DNA from: Candidatus Saccharimonadota bacterium
Lineage (GTDB): Bacteria; Patescibacteriota; Saccharimonadia; Saccharimonadales; Saccharimonadaceae
Reading direction: 5' to 3'
Assembly (NCBI GenBank): GCA_028288995.1
Contig: JAQGHF010000003.1
Coordinates: 62,001 to 126,000 of the forward strand
Length of the DNA stretch: 64,000 bases
Shown: positions 1-9,191 of the stretch, piece by piece
How the letters are laid out: every line of letters starts with the position of its first letter
How positions within the stretch are numbered: position 1 is the stretch's first letter
The notes under the pieces: generated by a model
What the model saw: the letters and a program-made list of their open reading frames with translations, nothing else
Told to the model about the DNA's origin: nothing
Databases searched by the model: none
Made by a program: the position numbers and the translations under genes

Positions 1-115
<115 letters not shown>

Positions 116-169
116 TTACTCTCCTATTAGATTATTCAACTAGAATTTGCACGTATTTCTTATCTTATT

Positions 170-196
170 TTAGCACTCTAAGCACTAGATTGCCAA
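170..196. promoter_or_regulatory. CIRCE operator 2 of dnaK
   Basis: TTAGCACTC-N9-GATTGCCAA: the first arm matches the consensus exactly and the second has two mismatches. Its centre is 47 bp from that of operator 1. It lies just downstream of the predicted transcription start, in the 5' UTR, giving the dnaK promoter a tandem operator. Confidence 0.85.
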
Positions 197-204
197 GTAC
201 TCTT

Positions 205-234
205 ATTATAAATAAATTGGCACTCTCATGTCAA
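205..234 (-). promoter_or_regulatory. dnaK promoter
   Basis: Read leftward there is a perfect -35 TTGACA (229-234), an 18-nt spacer and a perfect -10 TATAAT (205-210). The -35 box lies wholly within the 9-nt spacer of the upstream CIRCE element. HrcA binding would therefore directly block RNA polymerase. Confidence 0.9.
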
Positions 235-243
235 GAGTGCCAA
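217..243. promoter_or_regulatory. CIRCE operator 1 of dnaK
   Basis: TTGGCACTC-N9-GAGTGCCAA is a perfect 9-bp inverted repeat with the canonical 9-nt spacer (consensus TTAGCACTC-N9-GAGTGCTAA). It overlaps the dnaK -35 box and is the expected HrcA binding site; hrcA is encoded at 1486-2199. Confidence 0.95.
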
Positions 244-410
244 TATACATTTTTACATTGATTTTTTATAGAGTCAGGACTATTATTACTCTATCTTAAA
301 GGAACAGCGTCGCCAATCGGGCATAAACACCCAAATGAGAGATACACACCCCTAAGAAGCAAATCCGACGAGTGATCGACGGTTTTTCATATTTCAGGAA
401 AGGTTCCAAA

Positions 411-845
411 ATGTCACTCGCTGTCGCAGAGACTCCGACCCTTGTACGACCACCGATTGCAACACCTGAGGAGGTCTTGGCCTTCAGGGAACTTCACGGA
501 CCGGAAGTGGATGCAGCCATCAAGCTGATGCTGCGCAAAATCCACCCCGGCGTGAAGTTTCGTCAAGTCATCACTCCTCTCCGCACTGCAGTTCACGATT
601 CGTGCATCTCACCCGTCCGAGAGGATTTCTCGAAGATTGGGTGCGCGAACAGCGTCCTCATGCGAGCTCTCTTCCGGGAGACGTGCCCGAAGGGGATCGA
701 CATCCAGTTCGACTTCGAGACCAGTGAGTTGTGGATTCCCAACGAGGATGATCCTCGGGATCACCACAAGGAGACCGTCATCCAGATGATCGTCTATTTC
801 TTCATCTCGCAGAAGAAGCCGCGTATTCCCAGGCAGAAGCGTTGA
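411..845 (+). CDS. Orphan hypothetical protein, GC-rich, between grpE and dnaK
   Basis: I do not recognise this 144-residue soluble protein. The ATG at 411 is chosen because AGGAAAGG lies 8 nt upstream; a further in-frame start at 372 lacks such a site. The N-terminus is MSLAVAETPT, followed by PIATPEEVLAFREL and a C-terminal stretch with EDDPRDHHKETVIQMIVYF. Codon choice is visibly more GC-rich (gag, atc, cgc, gtc) than in neighbouring genes. The gene runs against hrcA-grpE-dnaK and splits grpE from dnaK. Strong hairpins follow it at 863-925. Transfer or cassette insertion is inferred; function is unknown. Confidence 0.65.
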   Translation: MSLAVAETPTLVRPPIATPEEVLAFRELHGPEVDAAIKLMLRKIHPGVKFRQVITPLRTAVHDSCISPVREDFSKIGCANSVLMRALFRETCPKGIDIQFDFETSELWIPNEDDPRDHHKETVIQMIVYFFISQKKPRIPRQKR

Positions 846-862
846 ACAAACGCGACTTCCAA

Positions 863-925
863 GCGGACAGGAGCCTTTCCTGTCCGCACCAAACTCCATT
901 TATAAAAATGAAGCTTGGTGCGGAC
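863..925. repeat. Two mutually exclusive hairpins after the orphan gene
   Basis: GCGGACAGGA (863-872) pairs perfectly with TCCTGTCCGC (878-887). The overlapping segment GTCCGCACCAA (882-892) pairs perfectly with TTGGTGCGGAC (915-925), and this second stem can extend inward with two mismatches. Both stems need GTCCGC at 882-887, so only one can form. No U-run follows the first stem. It may be a terminator/attenuator or the palindromic end of an inserted element. Confidence 0.6.
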
Positions 926-932
926 TCAATAA

Positions 933-962
933 AAAAAGCACTCAGTTATATGAGTGCTTTTT
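933..962. terminator. Bidirectional terminator between orphan gene and grpE
   Basis: AAAAAGCACTCA (933-944), loop GTTATA, TGAGTGCTTTTT (951-962): a 12-bp stem with A/T tracts on both sides. It serves the rightward orphan gene and the leftward hrcA-grpE operon. Confidence 0.85.
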
Positions 963-976
963 GATATGCAGTACAA

Positions 977-1483
977 TTACTGTTTCGTTACTTTGACCAT
1001 CGCATGACGAATCACGTGACCATTCAGCATGTAACCAGCTTGCAGTTCCTCAGCAACAACATCATGCTCACCTGTTGCGTCTTCGTCGAATTGAATTGCC
1101 TCGTGCAGTTCTGGATCAAACGCCGTACCTGGCTTTGCATCAATGCGTGTCAGGTTTAAACTGTCGAGTGATTTCTCTAAATGCTTCACTAGTCCAGCAA
1201 CGCTTTGTACCCAACTGTTATCTTTCAGGTCTTCAGGCGTGTACGCAATTGCGCGTTCGATATTATCAATGACAGGAAGAAGTTTTAGGATTGCACTCGC
1301 TTGTCCTGATTCACGAGCAGCAACTTTTTCTGCATCAACTCGTTTACGATAGTTCTCAAAGTCTGCCCGAGTCCGCTGTAAGTCAAGCGTTAACTCAACA
1401 ATCTCTTGATCGCGGGTGTCTTCGTTTATCCTTTCTTCTGGGGCTTCGGGTGCTTCTTTTTTTGGTTTCTTCGCATCTGCCAT
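977..1483 (-). CDS. grpE: GrpE, nucleotide exchange factor for DnaK
   Basis: This 168-residue cytoplasmic protein has an acidic Lys/Glu-rich N-terminal tail (residues 1-30), a long helix with LQRTRADFENYRKRV, and a C-terminal beta domain containing FDPELHEAI and the closing GYMLNGHVIRHAMVKV, which are GrpE hallmarks. GrpE dimers release ADP from DnaK. The start lies 2 nt after the hrcA stop and uses GAGGAG inside the end of hrcA as ribosome site, so the two genes form a CIRCE-controlled operon ending at the 933-962 terminator. Confidence 0.95.
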   Translation of the reverse strand: MADAKKPKKEAPEAPEERINEDTRDQEIVELTLDLQRTRADFENYRKRVDAEKVAARESGQASAILKLLPVIDNIERAIAYTPEDLKDNSWVQSVAGLVKHLEKSLDSLNLTRIDAKPGTAFDPELHEAIQFDEDATGEHDVVAEELQAGYMLNGHVIRHAMVKVTKQ

Positions 1484-1485
1484 AA

Positions 1486-2199
1486 CTATAAAATCTCCTC
1501 TAACATTGCGCCGGTGTGACGGACAAGGCGCATTACTTTTTCATAACTTTGACGAGTTGGACCGATAACACCAATGTAACTGCTGTCACTATACGGTGAT
1601 CGGAAGCGACTAATGATAAGTGTCGCACCACTCGATTTACCAATTGGATTCTCAGAACCAATATACACGTTGAGCGGCTCATTTAGCTTCGCTTCACGAA
1701 GCCATGGTTCCAGATCATCGAGTAACCTTGCGACGCTTTGTGCGTGGTTACCTTGCAAGAACTCAGGTTGTGAAAACAGGTTTCCAATACCAGCCATGTA
1801 CAGCTCATCACCAATTGTTGCAATGCCCATATTCTGAGTTAGTTCAACCAGGCTATCAACCGCACTTCGAATTGCACGATCTGCTCGGTCTGAATGATTG
1901 TGCACTCGAGCCTCGATTGCTCTCTCGCTGCGATCTGGGAGCATTGGCTGTAATTCATTAGCGTGCGCATCATTTAATGTGTTGACGTAAAAACGGTAAC
2001 CAGCATCAGTTGGAATACGACCGGCGCTGGTGTGCGGCTGTTCAATCATGCCCATCTCTTCAAGACGTACCATCTCACTACGAATCGTCGCACTAGACAC
2101 ACCAAAAAGCTTGGCAAGCATCACGCTTCCCACTGGTGCTGCAATCTCGGCATGTTGTTCGATGATCGCAGCTAAGATCTGCCTTTGGCGTTCAGTCAT
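1486..2199 (-). CDS. hrcA: HrcA, heat-inducible transcription repressor (short form)
   Basis: The N-terminal winged helix (MTERQRQILAAIIEQH, then FGVSSATIRSEMVRLEEMGMI) is followed by the HrcA signature HTSAGRIPTDAGYRFYV, and the C-terminus has GVIGPTRQSYEKVMRLV. At 237 residues it is clearly shorter than the usual 330-350 of the family, mostly in the dimerisation domain. It represses its own operon and dnaK through the three CIRCE sites seen here. A TAAAAT box ends 6 nt before the ATG without a ribosome site, so a leaderless mRNA is inferred. Confidence 0.93.
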   Translation of the reverse strand: MTERQRQILAAIIEQHAEIAAPVGSVMLAKLFGVSSATIRSEMVRLEEMGMIEQPHTSAGRIPTDAGYRFYVNTLNDAHANELQPMLPDRSERAIEARVHNHSDRADRAIRSAVDSLVELTQNMGIATIGDELYMAGIGNLFSQPEFLQGNHAQSVARLLDDLEPWLREAKLNEPLNVYIGSENPIGKSSGATLIISRFRSPYSDSSYIGVIGPTRQSYEKVMRLVRHTGAMLEEIL

Positions 2200-2205
2200 G
2201 TCCCT

Positions 2206-2235
2206 ATTTTACAGTGTGTTGGCACTCAGTGTCAA
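2206..2235 (-). promoter_or_regulatory. hrcA-grpE promoter, leaderless type
   Basis: Read leftward: -35 TTGACA (2230-2235), 18-nt spacer, -10 TAAAAT (2206-2211), then 6 nt to the hrcA ATG. As at dnaK, the perfect -35 lies inside the spacer of the CIRCE element. Confidence 0.85.
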
Positions 2236-2245
2236 TGAGTGCTAA
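2219..2245. promoter_or_regulatory. CIRCE operator of hrcA-grpE
   Basis: TTGGCACTC-N9-GAGTGCTAA with one mismatch between arms, covering the hrcA -35 box. It begins 4 nt beyond the end of the upstream kinase-like gene. Confidence 0.93.
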
Positions 2246-2248
2246 ATA

Positions 2249-2995
2249 CTAGCGAATATCTTCGAGTTGTCCGATGTAGTTGCTGATCGCTCGGCTAAGG
2301 TCGCGCATCGCGCTATTGGCTTGTTCGCGCTCTCCAACCGACGGACCTGTTTTACTTTTAGAATATTCAATAATTTTCGCTGCAGTATCGTGACTGACGT
2401 TGTTTGTAATAGGAATAAAATCGGGTTGATTACGTGCATAATCAAGTTCTTTCTGAGCTGAACGAAAGCGGCGTAAAATTTCATCGTGGTCACCCATGAC
2501 ACCACCTTGTCGTTTCATTAAACGAGCAAACCAGACCTCAAAGTTTGGTGGCATCACAAAATAGACCGACAAATTTTCCATGCCGAAAGTCAAAAACTTT
2601 TCGGCGCCTTCATAATTTATGTCGGTCAATGCTGTCTTTGCACGTTCCGAGATTCGACGATACTCTGAGATAAGTGAACCATTGACCCTCCCGTGTACAG
2701 GAGCAACCTCAATATATTCCTTCTGCTCCATCTTTTGAATTGCTTGTTCCACTGTCAAAAAATAGTACTCACGACCATCTTGTTCCATAATTCCATTATT
2801 TTCGCGTGGTGCGCGGGTTGTACTGGTAACGACACGTATAAATTCATCTGATTCTTTCAGAATATCACCGATGACAGTGTCTTTACCTGCACCGGTAATA
2901 CCTATGAGCATAACGGTTTCAACAGGACGTAGTTCATCAATAACCGCTGCAGATTCCTGATATTGTTTTATGCGTTGCTCTAGTGAATCATCCAT
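2249..2995 (-). CDS. Guanylate kinase-like P-loop protein
   Basis: At 248 residues it is longer than the roughly 200 of typical Gmk. A helical N-terminal extension precedes the P-loop GITGAGKDT (about residues 32-40). STTRAPRENNG fits the guanylate-binding loop, and GREYYFLTVEQ and the Gmk-like lid/core follow. Canonical Gmk phosphorylates GMP to GDP. The P-loop ends KDT rather than the usual KST, and a C-terminal tail of about 40 residues is extra. The fold assignment is confident but substrate specificity is not. Confidence 0.75.
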   Translation of the reverse strand: MDDSLEQRIKQYQESAAVIDELRPVETVMLIGITGAGKDTVIGDILKESDEFIRVVTSTTRAPRENNGIMEQDGREYYFLTVEQAIQKMEQKEYIEVAPVHGRVNGSLISEYRRISERAKTALTDINYEGAEKFLTFGMENLSVYFVMPPNFEVWFARLMKRQGGVMGDHDEILRRFRSAQKELDYARNQPDFIPITNNVSHDTAAKIIEYSKSKTGPSVGEREQANSAMRDLSRAISNYIGQLEDIR

Positions 2996-3019
2996 AGTTT
3001 GCTCATTATAGCAGAGATA

Positions 3020-4798
3020 TTAGTCTCGCTTTAGCATGACCATAAATGCTTCAGATGGGATATCGACTTTACCAAAGCGCTTCATACGCTTCTTACCTTT
3101 TGCCTGTTTTGCGAGTACTTTCTTTTTACGAGAAACGTCACCGCCATAAAGACCAGTCGTCACATCTTTACGGTACGCGCTGAGGTCTTCACGAGCGATA
3201 AACTTTCCACCAATTCCAGCCTGTAAGGCAACTTGGAAGTTCTGGCGTGGAATCACATCCTTTAGTTTTTTCGTTACTTCACGACCAAGACTTTGTGATT
3301 CAGAGCGGTGTGCCATAATACTGAGCGCATCCACCATTGCACCGGCAACATAGAAATCAATGCGCACAAGGTCTTCAACGCGGTAATTATCAAGTTCATA
3401 ATTAAATGAACCGTAGCCACTCGTAATTGATTTAAGCTGATCGTAAAAGTCAGTCAAAAGATTTGCAAGCGGTGCTTCAAAACTAATAAGCGCTCGCTCA
3501 TCAATATAACTAAGGTTAGTCTGTAACCCACGTTTTTGAATGATGAGCTGAATAACACCACCAATATAATTCGCTGGTACAATAATTTCGCCCTTAATCC
3601 ATGGTTCACGGATTTCTTTAATACGAGTCACATCGGGCAGGTTGCTCGCGCTTTTAATATCAAGATCTTCGCCAGAATTGAGCTTAACGTGATAATCGGT
3701 CGAGGGATTAGTGATCACAAGATCAAGGTTATATTCACGCTCTAATCGTTCGCGAATAATATCCAGGTGGAGCAAGCCAAGGAATCCAATGCGTACACCG
3801 AATCCAAGGACAGGCGAAGTCTCTGGTTCGAACTGTAGTGCTGAATCACTGAGGCTGAGTTTTTCAACAGCGTCCTTAAGTGCTTGATAGTCATCATTGC
3901 TGACTGGGAAGAATCCTGCATAGACAAAAGGCTTCACGAGCTTGTAGCCTGGCAACATTTCTGATGCTTGACGACGACGAATTGTGACCGTATCACCCAC
4001 GCGGGCATCACGGGTTGTGCGAAGGTTCGTCACGATATAGCCAATTTCTCCACTCTTGAGAATAGGACTGGGACTCATTGCTGGATTCAAAGACCCAACC
4101 TCTAAGGCAATACCATTCGCACCCGTTGCCATCATGTCGATAAGATCAGCTTTCTTGATCTCGCCATCAACCACACGAACATACAAAATAACGCCGCGAT
4201 AATCATCAAAATAACTGTCAAAAATAAGTGCACGAGTGGGTGCCTCGATATTACCGCGTGGTGCAGAGACTTTCTCAACAACGGCATCAAGCACGTCAGT
4301 CACACCTTCACCTGTCTTGGCACTAATCTTAATAATATCGTCTTCTGTACATCCAAGAAGATTAATAATTTCTGCACTAACACGTGGTATATCAGCAGCT
4401 GGCAAATCAATCTTGTTAAGCACAGGAATGATCTTTAAATCAGCAGCAAGTGCTAAATACACATTCGCTAGAGTCTGAGCTTGAATACCCTGACTGGCAT
4501 CAACAACAAGAATCGCTCCTTCACATGCTTGGAGGCTACGCGATACTTCATAGCTAAAGTCGACATGACCGGGTGTATCAATCAGGTTTAGTTCATGCTC
4601 TTTATAAGCCATACGAACTGGAGCAAGTTTAATAGTAATCCCCTTTTCTCGTTCAAGATCCATACTATCAAGCAGCTGTGATTTCATATCACGTTTCTGA
4701 ACAGTCCCCGTCAGTTCGAGCATGCGATCTGCGAGAGTGGATTTGCCATGATCAATGTGCGCAATAATACAAAAATTACGAATGTGTGCTTGATTCAT
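3020..4798 (-). CDS. lepA: LepA (EF4), ribosome-associated GTPase
   Basis: This 592-residue translational GTPase is of usual length. It has G1 AHIDHGKST near residue 14, G3 DTPGHVDF, G4 NKIDLP, domain II, and the LepA-specific C-terminal domain containing YGSFNYELDNYR and the lysine-rich AKGKKRMKRFGKV. EF4 acts on stalled or mistranslocated ribosomes. Its start lies inside the 3' end of murJ (23-nt overlap), suggesting cotranscription and coupling. Confidence 0.97.
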   Translation of the reverse strand: MNQAHIRNFCIIAHIDHGKSTLADRMLELTGTVQKRDMKSQLLDSMDLEREKGITIKLAPVRMAYKEHELNLIDTPGHVDFSYEVSRSLQACEGAILVVDASQGIQAQTLANVYLALAADLKIIPVLNKIDLPAADIPRVSAEIINLLGCTEDDIIKISAKTGEGVTDVLDAVVEKVSAPRGNIEAPTRALIFDSYFDDYRGVILYVRVVDGEIKKADLIDMMATGANGIALEVGSLNPAMSPSPILKSGEIGYIVTNLRTTRDARVGDTVTIRRRQASEMLPGYKLVKPFVYAGFFPVSNDDYQALKDAVEKLSLSDSALQFEPETSPVLGFGVRIGFLGLLHLDIIRERLEREYNLDLVITNPSTDYHVKLNSGEDLDIKSASNLPDVTRIKEIREPWIKGEIIVPANYIGGVIQLIIQKRGLQTNLSYIDERALISFEAPLANLLTDFYDQLKSITSGYGSFNYELDNYRVEDLVRIDFYVAGAMVDALSIMAHRSESQSLGREVTKKLKDVIPRQNFQVALQAGIGGKFIAREDLSAYRKDVTTGLYGGDVSRKKKVLAKQAKGKKRMKRFGKVDIPSEAFMVMLKRD

Positions 4799-6425
4799 CT
4801 TTTACTTCCGGACGTTTAAACAGAATTTTCTCGATACGTGATATAACAGGGTTTACTTCTTTTAGCTTAAATAGGTAACTGAAGAAAAAGTAGACCGTAA
4901 AGCTAATGAGTGTAATAAGAATAAACTTTGGTGCTGAGTCAAAGAAGCGTTGGTCGGTTGAGGAAAGTGGTAGTAGCGCAACTGATGCATAGGTAACCAA
5001 AGCAGTGAAACCGGCTGCGCTCGCCATACGTCCAATAGCGTGAATAAATGGTGTATCAAATAACCCTTTAATGCGCTTAGACATTAATGTGAACAGGATG
5101 GATACTTCGACAATTGATACGATCACAGCAGCCCATGCAAGCCCCTGGACACCCATGCCGAGACCTACCGTAAACCACACAGCGAGTGTAATGTTTAATG
5201 CAATCGTAAAGAGCGAGATATAGAGCGGTGTCTTCGTATCTTGTTGTGCATAAAAACTTCGCGCTGAAATAAAGTAGACAGATCGGAACAAAATTGAGAT
5301 CGCGAGCACAGCAAGGATACTCGCCATGTACGGGTCACCGCCGTTAACAATAAAGTTAACAATGTAGCCTCGACAAAGAATAGCAATCACAGTTACCGGT
5401 AGCGCAAGCCAGATAATAACACGAAGTACCTGCTGCAATTCACTCTTAAATAAGTCCGGACGTCCCTCTGCTATACGCTCAGTCATTCGTGGAAATGCTG
5501 CCGTACTAATTGCGACACCAATCAAATTGATCGGGACGTATGAAAGTGACGTCACCTGCTGGTAGGCACGCACGCTACCTGCGAGCATACGTGATGCCAA
5601 GTTTGTTTCCACAATGCTATTCACATAATCTATACCTTGGTCGAGTGATCGTGGCGGCAGTAAAAGAAGCACCTGTCGAAACCCTTTATTTTTCCAATAA
5701 ATCTTAAAGGTGTAATTGAATCCCATGCCAAACAGACCAAAGGTACTCACAATAAGCTGCAACATCGCTCCAAGCACGACACCGAGCGCAACCCCCATAA
5801 TCCCGCCGTCAAATACCTGCCAGCCAAATAAGTTAATACCGTTCGTGAAGAAGAGTAATCCGATAATAATACCGACGTTATATAGCGCTGGCGCGAGTGC
5901 AAAGAACGCAAAACGGCCAACCGCCTGTTGCATACTCGTGATAACCGTTGCGACCGCAAACAAGAACGGACTCACCGCAATCACACGCATCATGCTAATG
6001 GCGAGTGAGCGACTCGATTCATCAAGTCCAGGACCAACGACAAATCGAACCAAAGGATCAGCAAAAATAATAATCAATACACTCGTAACAAGTGTTGCAA
6101 GTGCCATCAAGTTAATAATACTGGTTGAAAGTTCCCATGCAGACTTCTTGTTACCGCTTGAAAGACGTTGATTGAAGACTGGAATGAAGCTCACACTGAG
6201 CGCACCCGATACCAAGATAATAAACATGAAGTCTGGAATGGTAAATGCAACTGTGTAGGCATCAGCACCTGTTGGGTAGGTTGTGTAATATAAACTGTTA
6301 AACAGACGGTCACGGAAAATACCCAGCAGGCTCGCGATCAGTGACGAACCTGCAAGCAAAGCTGCCGCTAGTTGCAACGGCAGCTTTTTATTTAATTTAG
6401 AGAGTGTCGTTCGAAAACTGATCAT
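4776..6425 (-). CDS. murJ: MurJ, lipid II flippase (MVF family)
   Basis: A 549-residue polytopic membrane protein with about 13-14 hydrophobic segments. The N-terminal region includes GSSLIASLLGIFRDRLF, matching the conserved MurJ GR-containing start. The central segment has EGRPDLFKSELQQVLR and SARSFYAQQDTKTPLYIS, the typical MVF signature. It flips lipid II across the membrane for peptidoglycan synthesis and fits functionally with murC at 56.7 kb. It lies 15 nt downstream of ftsH on the same strand. Confidence 0.94.
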   Translation of the reverse strand: MISFRTTLSKLNKKLPLQLAAALLAGSSLIASLLGIFRDRLFNSLYYTTYPTGADAYTVAFTIPDFMFIILVSGALSVSFIPVFNQRLSSGNKKSAWELSTSIINLMALATLVTSVLIIIFADPLVRFVVGPGLDESSRSLAISMMRVIAVSPFLFAVATVITSMQQAVGRFAFFALAPALYNVGIIIGLLFFTNGINLFGWQVFDGGIMGVALGVVLGAMLQLIVSTFGLFGMGFNYTFKIYWKNKGFRQVLLLLPPRSLDQGIDYVNSIVETNLASRMLAGSVRAYQQVTSLSYVPINLIGVAISTAAFPRMTERIAEGRPDLFKSELQQVLRVIIWLALPVTVIAILCRGYIVNFIVNGGDPYMASILAVLAISILFRSVYFISARSFYAQQDTKTPLYISLFTIALNITLAVWFTVGLGMGVQGLAWAAVIVSIVEVSILFTLMSKRIKGLFDTPFIHAIGRMASAAGFTALVTYASVALLPLSSTDQRFFDSAPKFILITLISFTVYFFFSYLFKLKEVNPVISRIEKILFKRPEVKDESSTHS

Positions 6426-6440
6426 TCAGTATGGCCTGCG

Positions 6441-8306
6441 TTAGTAAAGCATGGCCTCCTTTGGAAGTTTTGCATCTTTCAGTAGGGTGACGACACCAGG
6501 CTCATCGAGTGTTTCTTCAACAAGCAGCGCATCAGCAAGCTTCTTAAGACTCTTCATATTTGCCTTTAGGACAACCTCGGCACGGTTAGCAGCTTCTTTA
6601 ATGAGCTGTGCAACTTCGATATCAATCTCTTTTGCTGTGTCGTCACTGTACGGACGTTCATGTGTCATGCGGTCAAACATCATACCGCCATTGTCTTCAT
6701 GGAAGACCTGGTCGCGAAGTCTTGAGCCCATTCCCTGTTCTATGACCATATCACGAGCAATTTCAGTTGCCTTGCGAAGGTCTGAACCAGCACCAGTTGT
6801 GATACCGTCACGACCGTTAATAAGCTTTTCAGCAACACGTCCACCAAGTGCACGAGCAAGCACGTCCTTGAATTCGTAGACGCTGGTATACATCGTATCT
6901 TCAGGTGGCAAGAACCATGTTACACCACCGGTACCACCCCGTGGAATAATCGTCACCTTGTGCACTGGATCGCTGTCAGGAAGGACGTGTCCAACAAGTG
7001 CGTGTCCGGCTTCATGATAGGCGGTGAGCTCTTTATCTTTCTGTGTCATGACACGGCTCTTTCGTTCTGGACCAATCGCAACTTTTTCAAATGCTTCAGT
7101 TAGGTCATCGTTGCTGATTTTCTTTGCATTACGGCGCGCAGCAATAATTGCAGACTCGTTTGCAATGTTTGCAAGGTCAGCACCTGATGAACCAGCCGTC
7201 TTTGCTGCAAGTTTATCAAGATTCACTGTCGTATCAGCCGGTTTGTTCTTGAAGTGAACCTTCAAAATTGCTTCACGGTCTTTTCGCTCTGGAAGTGTAA
7301 TATTCGTACGGCGGTCAAAACGACCTGGTCGAAGCAGCGCCGGGTCAAGGACATCCGCACGATTTGTTGCCGCAAGAACAATAACGTTTGTCCCCGTTTC
7401 AAATCCGTCCATCTCCACAAGGATCTGGTTGAGGGTTTGTTCACGTTCGTCGTGACCACCACCCATACCTGAACCACGTTTGCGCCCAACAGCGTCAATT
7501 TCATCAATAAAGATAATCGCAGGCGCGTTCTTTTTTGCTTTTGCAAACAAGTCACGAACACGTGATGCACCAACACCAACGAACATTTCAACGAACTCTG
7601 AACCACTGATACTAAAGAATGGAACGCTTGCTTCACCCGCAACAGCACGTGCAAGCATTGTCTTACCAGTACCTGGATTACCAACAAGCAGCACGCCCTT
7701 CGGAATCTTTGCACCAAGGCTTTCGTATTTCTTTGGGTGTTTCAGGAAGTCAACAACCTCTTCGAGGTCTTGTTTCGCGGCGTCGTTTCCAGCGATATCA
7801 GCAAAGACAACTTTTGTTTTATCTTCACCGTATAGTTTTGCTTTTGATTTACCAAAGCCAAGCGCTTGATTATTCTGTCCTTGCGCCTGACGCATCATAA
7901 ACATGAAGAATGCAGCAATAAGAATCACTGGCACGATAATAATCGCAAGGTTCCAGAGGATACCACCCGTGTCACTTGGTACCTTATTAGTAACGACCAC
8001 ACCGTTCTCAGACTGTGGCTTGAGACCCTGCTGGGCAAGGCTACTTGAACCATCTTTAACAGATTTTTCAGTTGGATGATCGCTATCTTTTGGAGTAATC
8101 GTCAGATTATTGCCTTCAACGACAATAGTCTTGATCTCGCCTTTATTTGCATTCTCAATCACTGTCGAGATTGGAACTTCTTGTAAATTATCGTGTGGTG
8201 TTGCAACGGCAATTGCCACGAGCACTCCAATCACTAAAATCGCCCAAAAGAGCGAGAGTCGGAGTACATTATTTGGTTTCTTTGGAAGAGGGGACTTTAT
8301 GGCCAT
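6441..8306 (-). CDS. ftsH: FtsH, membrane ATP-dependent zinc metalloprotease
   Basis: A 621-residue protein of normal length. An N-terminal transmembrane helix (about 15-37), a short external domain and a second helix near residue 120 precede the AAA module: Walker A GNPGTGKT, Walker B IIFIDEID, and the second region of homology ending RPGRFDR. The protease motif is HEAGH, with the third zinc ligand in the later helix. It degrades membrane and short-lived regulatory proteins. AAGGATGA upstream is the ribosome site. Confidence 0.98.
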   Translation of the reverse strand: MAIKSPLPKKPNNVLRLSLFWAILVIGVLVAIAVATPHDNLQEVPISTVIENANKGEIKTIVVEGNNLTITPKDSDHPTEKSVKDGSSSLAQQGLKPQSENGVVVTNKVPSDTGGILWNLAIIIVPVILIAAFFMFMMRQAQGQNNQALGFGKSKAKLYGEDKTKVVFADIAGNDAAKQDLEEVVDFLKHPKKYESLGAKIPKGVLLVGNPGTGKTMLARAVAGEASVPFFSISGSEFVEMFVGVGASRVRDLFAKAKKNAPAIIFIDEIDAVGRKRGSGMGGGHDEREQTLNQILVEMDGFETGTNVIVLAATNRADVLDPALLRPGRFDRRTNITLPERKDREAILKVHFKNKPADTTVNLDKLAAKTAGSSGADLANIANESAIIAARRNAKKISNDDLTEAFEKVAIGPERKSRVMTQKDKELTAYHEAGHALVGHVLPDSDPVHKVTIIPRGGTGGVTWFLPPEDTMYTSVYEFKDVLARALGGRVAEKLINGRDGITTGAGSDLRKATEIARDMVIEQGMGSRLRDQVFHEDNGGMMFDRMTHERPYSDDTAKEIDIEVAQLIKEAANRAEVVLKANMKSLKKLADALLVEETLDEPGVVTLLKDAKLPKEAMLY

Positions 8307-8357
8307 GATTAATCATCCTTTCGGCATATCTATATAAGTAGTAGTGTTCTCTTTACT

Positions 8358-9191
8358 TTATTTTAACAGTGAGAGGGAAAAATTACGAGTAGTGAAATCG
8401 AATGCGAGCCCCGATCCTGCTTGATACGAGCTCTTTGGACTCGCAGTTTTAATCGCAAGGAGCGCTCGTTCGAGTTGTGGGCGTGTTAACTTGGCAGTTG
8501 TGACGTACCGAAGGCACTCAATCGCAACTTGTGACGGAATGTGCGTAAAAAAATACCGACTATAGTTCGGACCAGACCCGACCAACTCGGCAATACCCTG
8601 ATCAATCCACCGTTTACTCTCTAGCTGCTGACTTCGAAGTGCCAATAATTCTCTCTTCGTATCCGGGTCAAGGTCTCGTGCCAAGCGACGAAGACGATTA
8701 CGCAGGTATTTATCACTTGCATTTGTACTGTCTTCTCGCCAGCTGAGCTTGCGCTGCTCGGCATACTCAATCAGGTCAGCTTTTGTCAAAAGTAGCAACG
8801 GACGCAAAATATCAGAATCAAGGACTGCTAATCCGCGCCAACCAGTCCCTCTGTGAAAATTAATCGCGATTGTTTCAACAACATCATCCGCGTGATGCGC
8901 TGTCATAATACGTCCGTTATACTTTTTTGCGATATCTCGAAGAAACGCATACCGTCGATTTCTTGCTATCTCTTCACTCGTGTTTGGACCCAGTTCTTCC
9001 CTTAGCGTTTCAAATTGAAATCCGTACTCTGCAGCAAGCCCTCCGACGAATGTAGCATCTTCAGCAGAATCATCACGGGTGCCATGATCAAAGTGAGCAA
9101 CAACAATTTCATGATCTGTTGTTTGCGTCAGCATGTGAAGTAATGCTATCGAATCAACACCTCCACTGACCGCAACAATATAGGTTGCCAT
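8358..9191 (-). CDS. tilS: TilS, tRNA(Ile)-lysidine synthetase (short form)
   Basis: The N-terminal PP-loop SGGVDSIALLHML (about residues 9-21) and HFDHGTRDDS with later NFHRGTGWRGL identify TilS, which changes C34 of tRNA-Ile2(CAU) to lysidine so that it reads AUA. At 277 residues it lacks most of the C-terminal domain of the longer bacterial forms. A matching tRNA-Ile2(CAU) is at 49377-49452. It begins immediately after the bcp stop codon, so the two genes probably form one unit. Confidence 0.92.
   Translation of the reverse strand: MATYIVAVSGGVDSIALLHMLTQTTDHEIVVAHFDHGTRDDSAEDATFVGGLAAEYGFQFETLREELGPNTSEEIARNRRYAFLRDIAKKYNGRIMTAHHADDVVETIAINFHRGTGWRGLAVLDSDILRPLLLLTKADLIEYAEQRKLSWREDSTNASDKYLRNRLRRLARDLDPDTKRELLALRSQQLESKRWIDQGIAELVGSGPNYSRYFFTHIPSQVAIECLRYVTTAKLTRPQLERALLAIKTASPKSSYQAGSGLAFDFTTRNFSLSLLK

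Noticed and set aside
933-962. GCACTC...GAGTGC palindrome as a fourth CIRCE site
   Set aside because: The spacing between GCACTC and GAGTGC is 8 nt rather than 9, the stem is flanked by A and T tracts, and it lies downstream of grpE. It is a terminator.
5716-6171. Rightward 151-codon reading frame inside murJ
   Set aside because: It is antisense to the well-supported murJ, has no ribosome site, and its Pro/Thr/Ile-rich translation is typical of a shadow frame.
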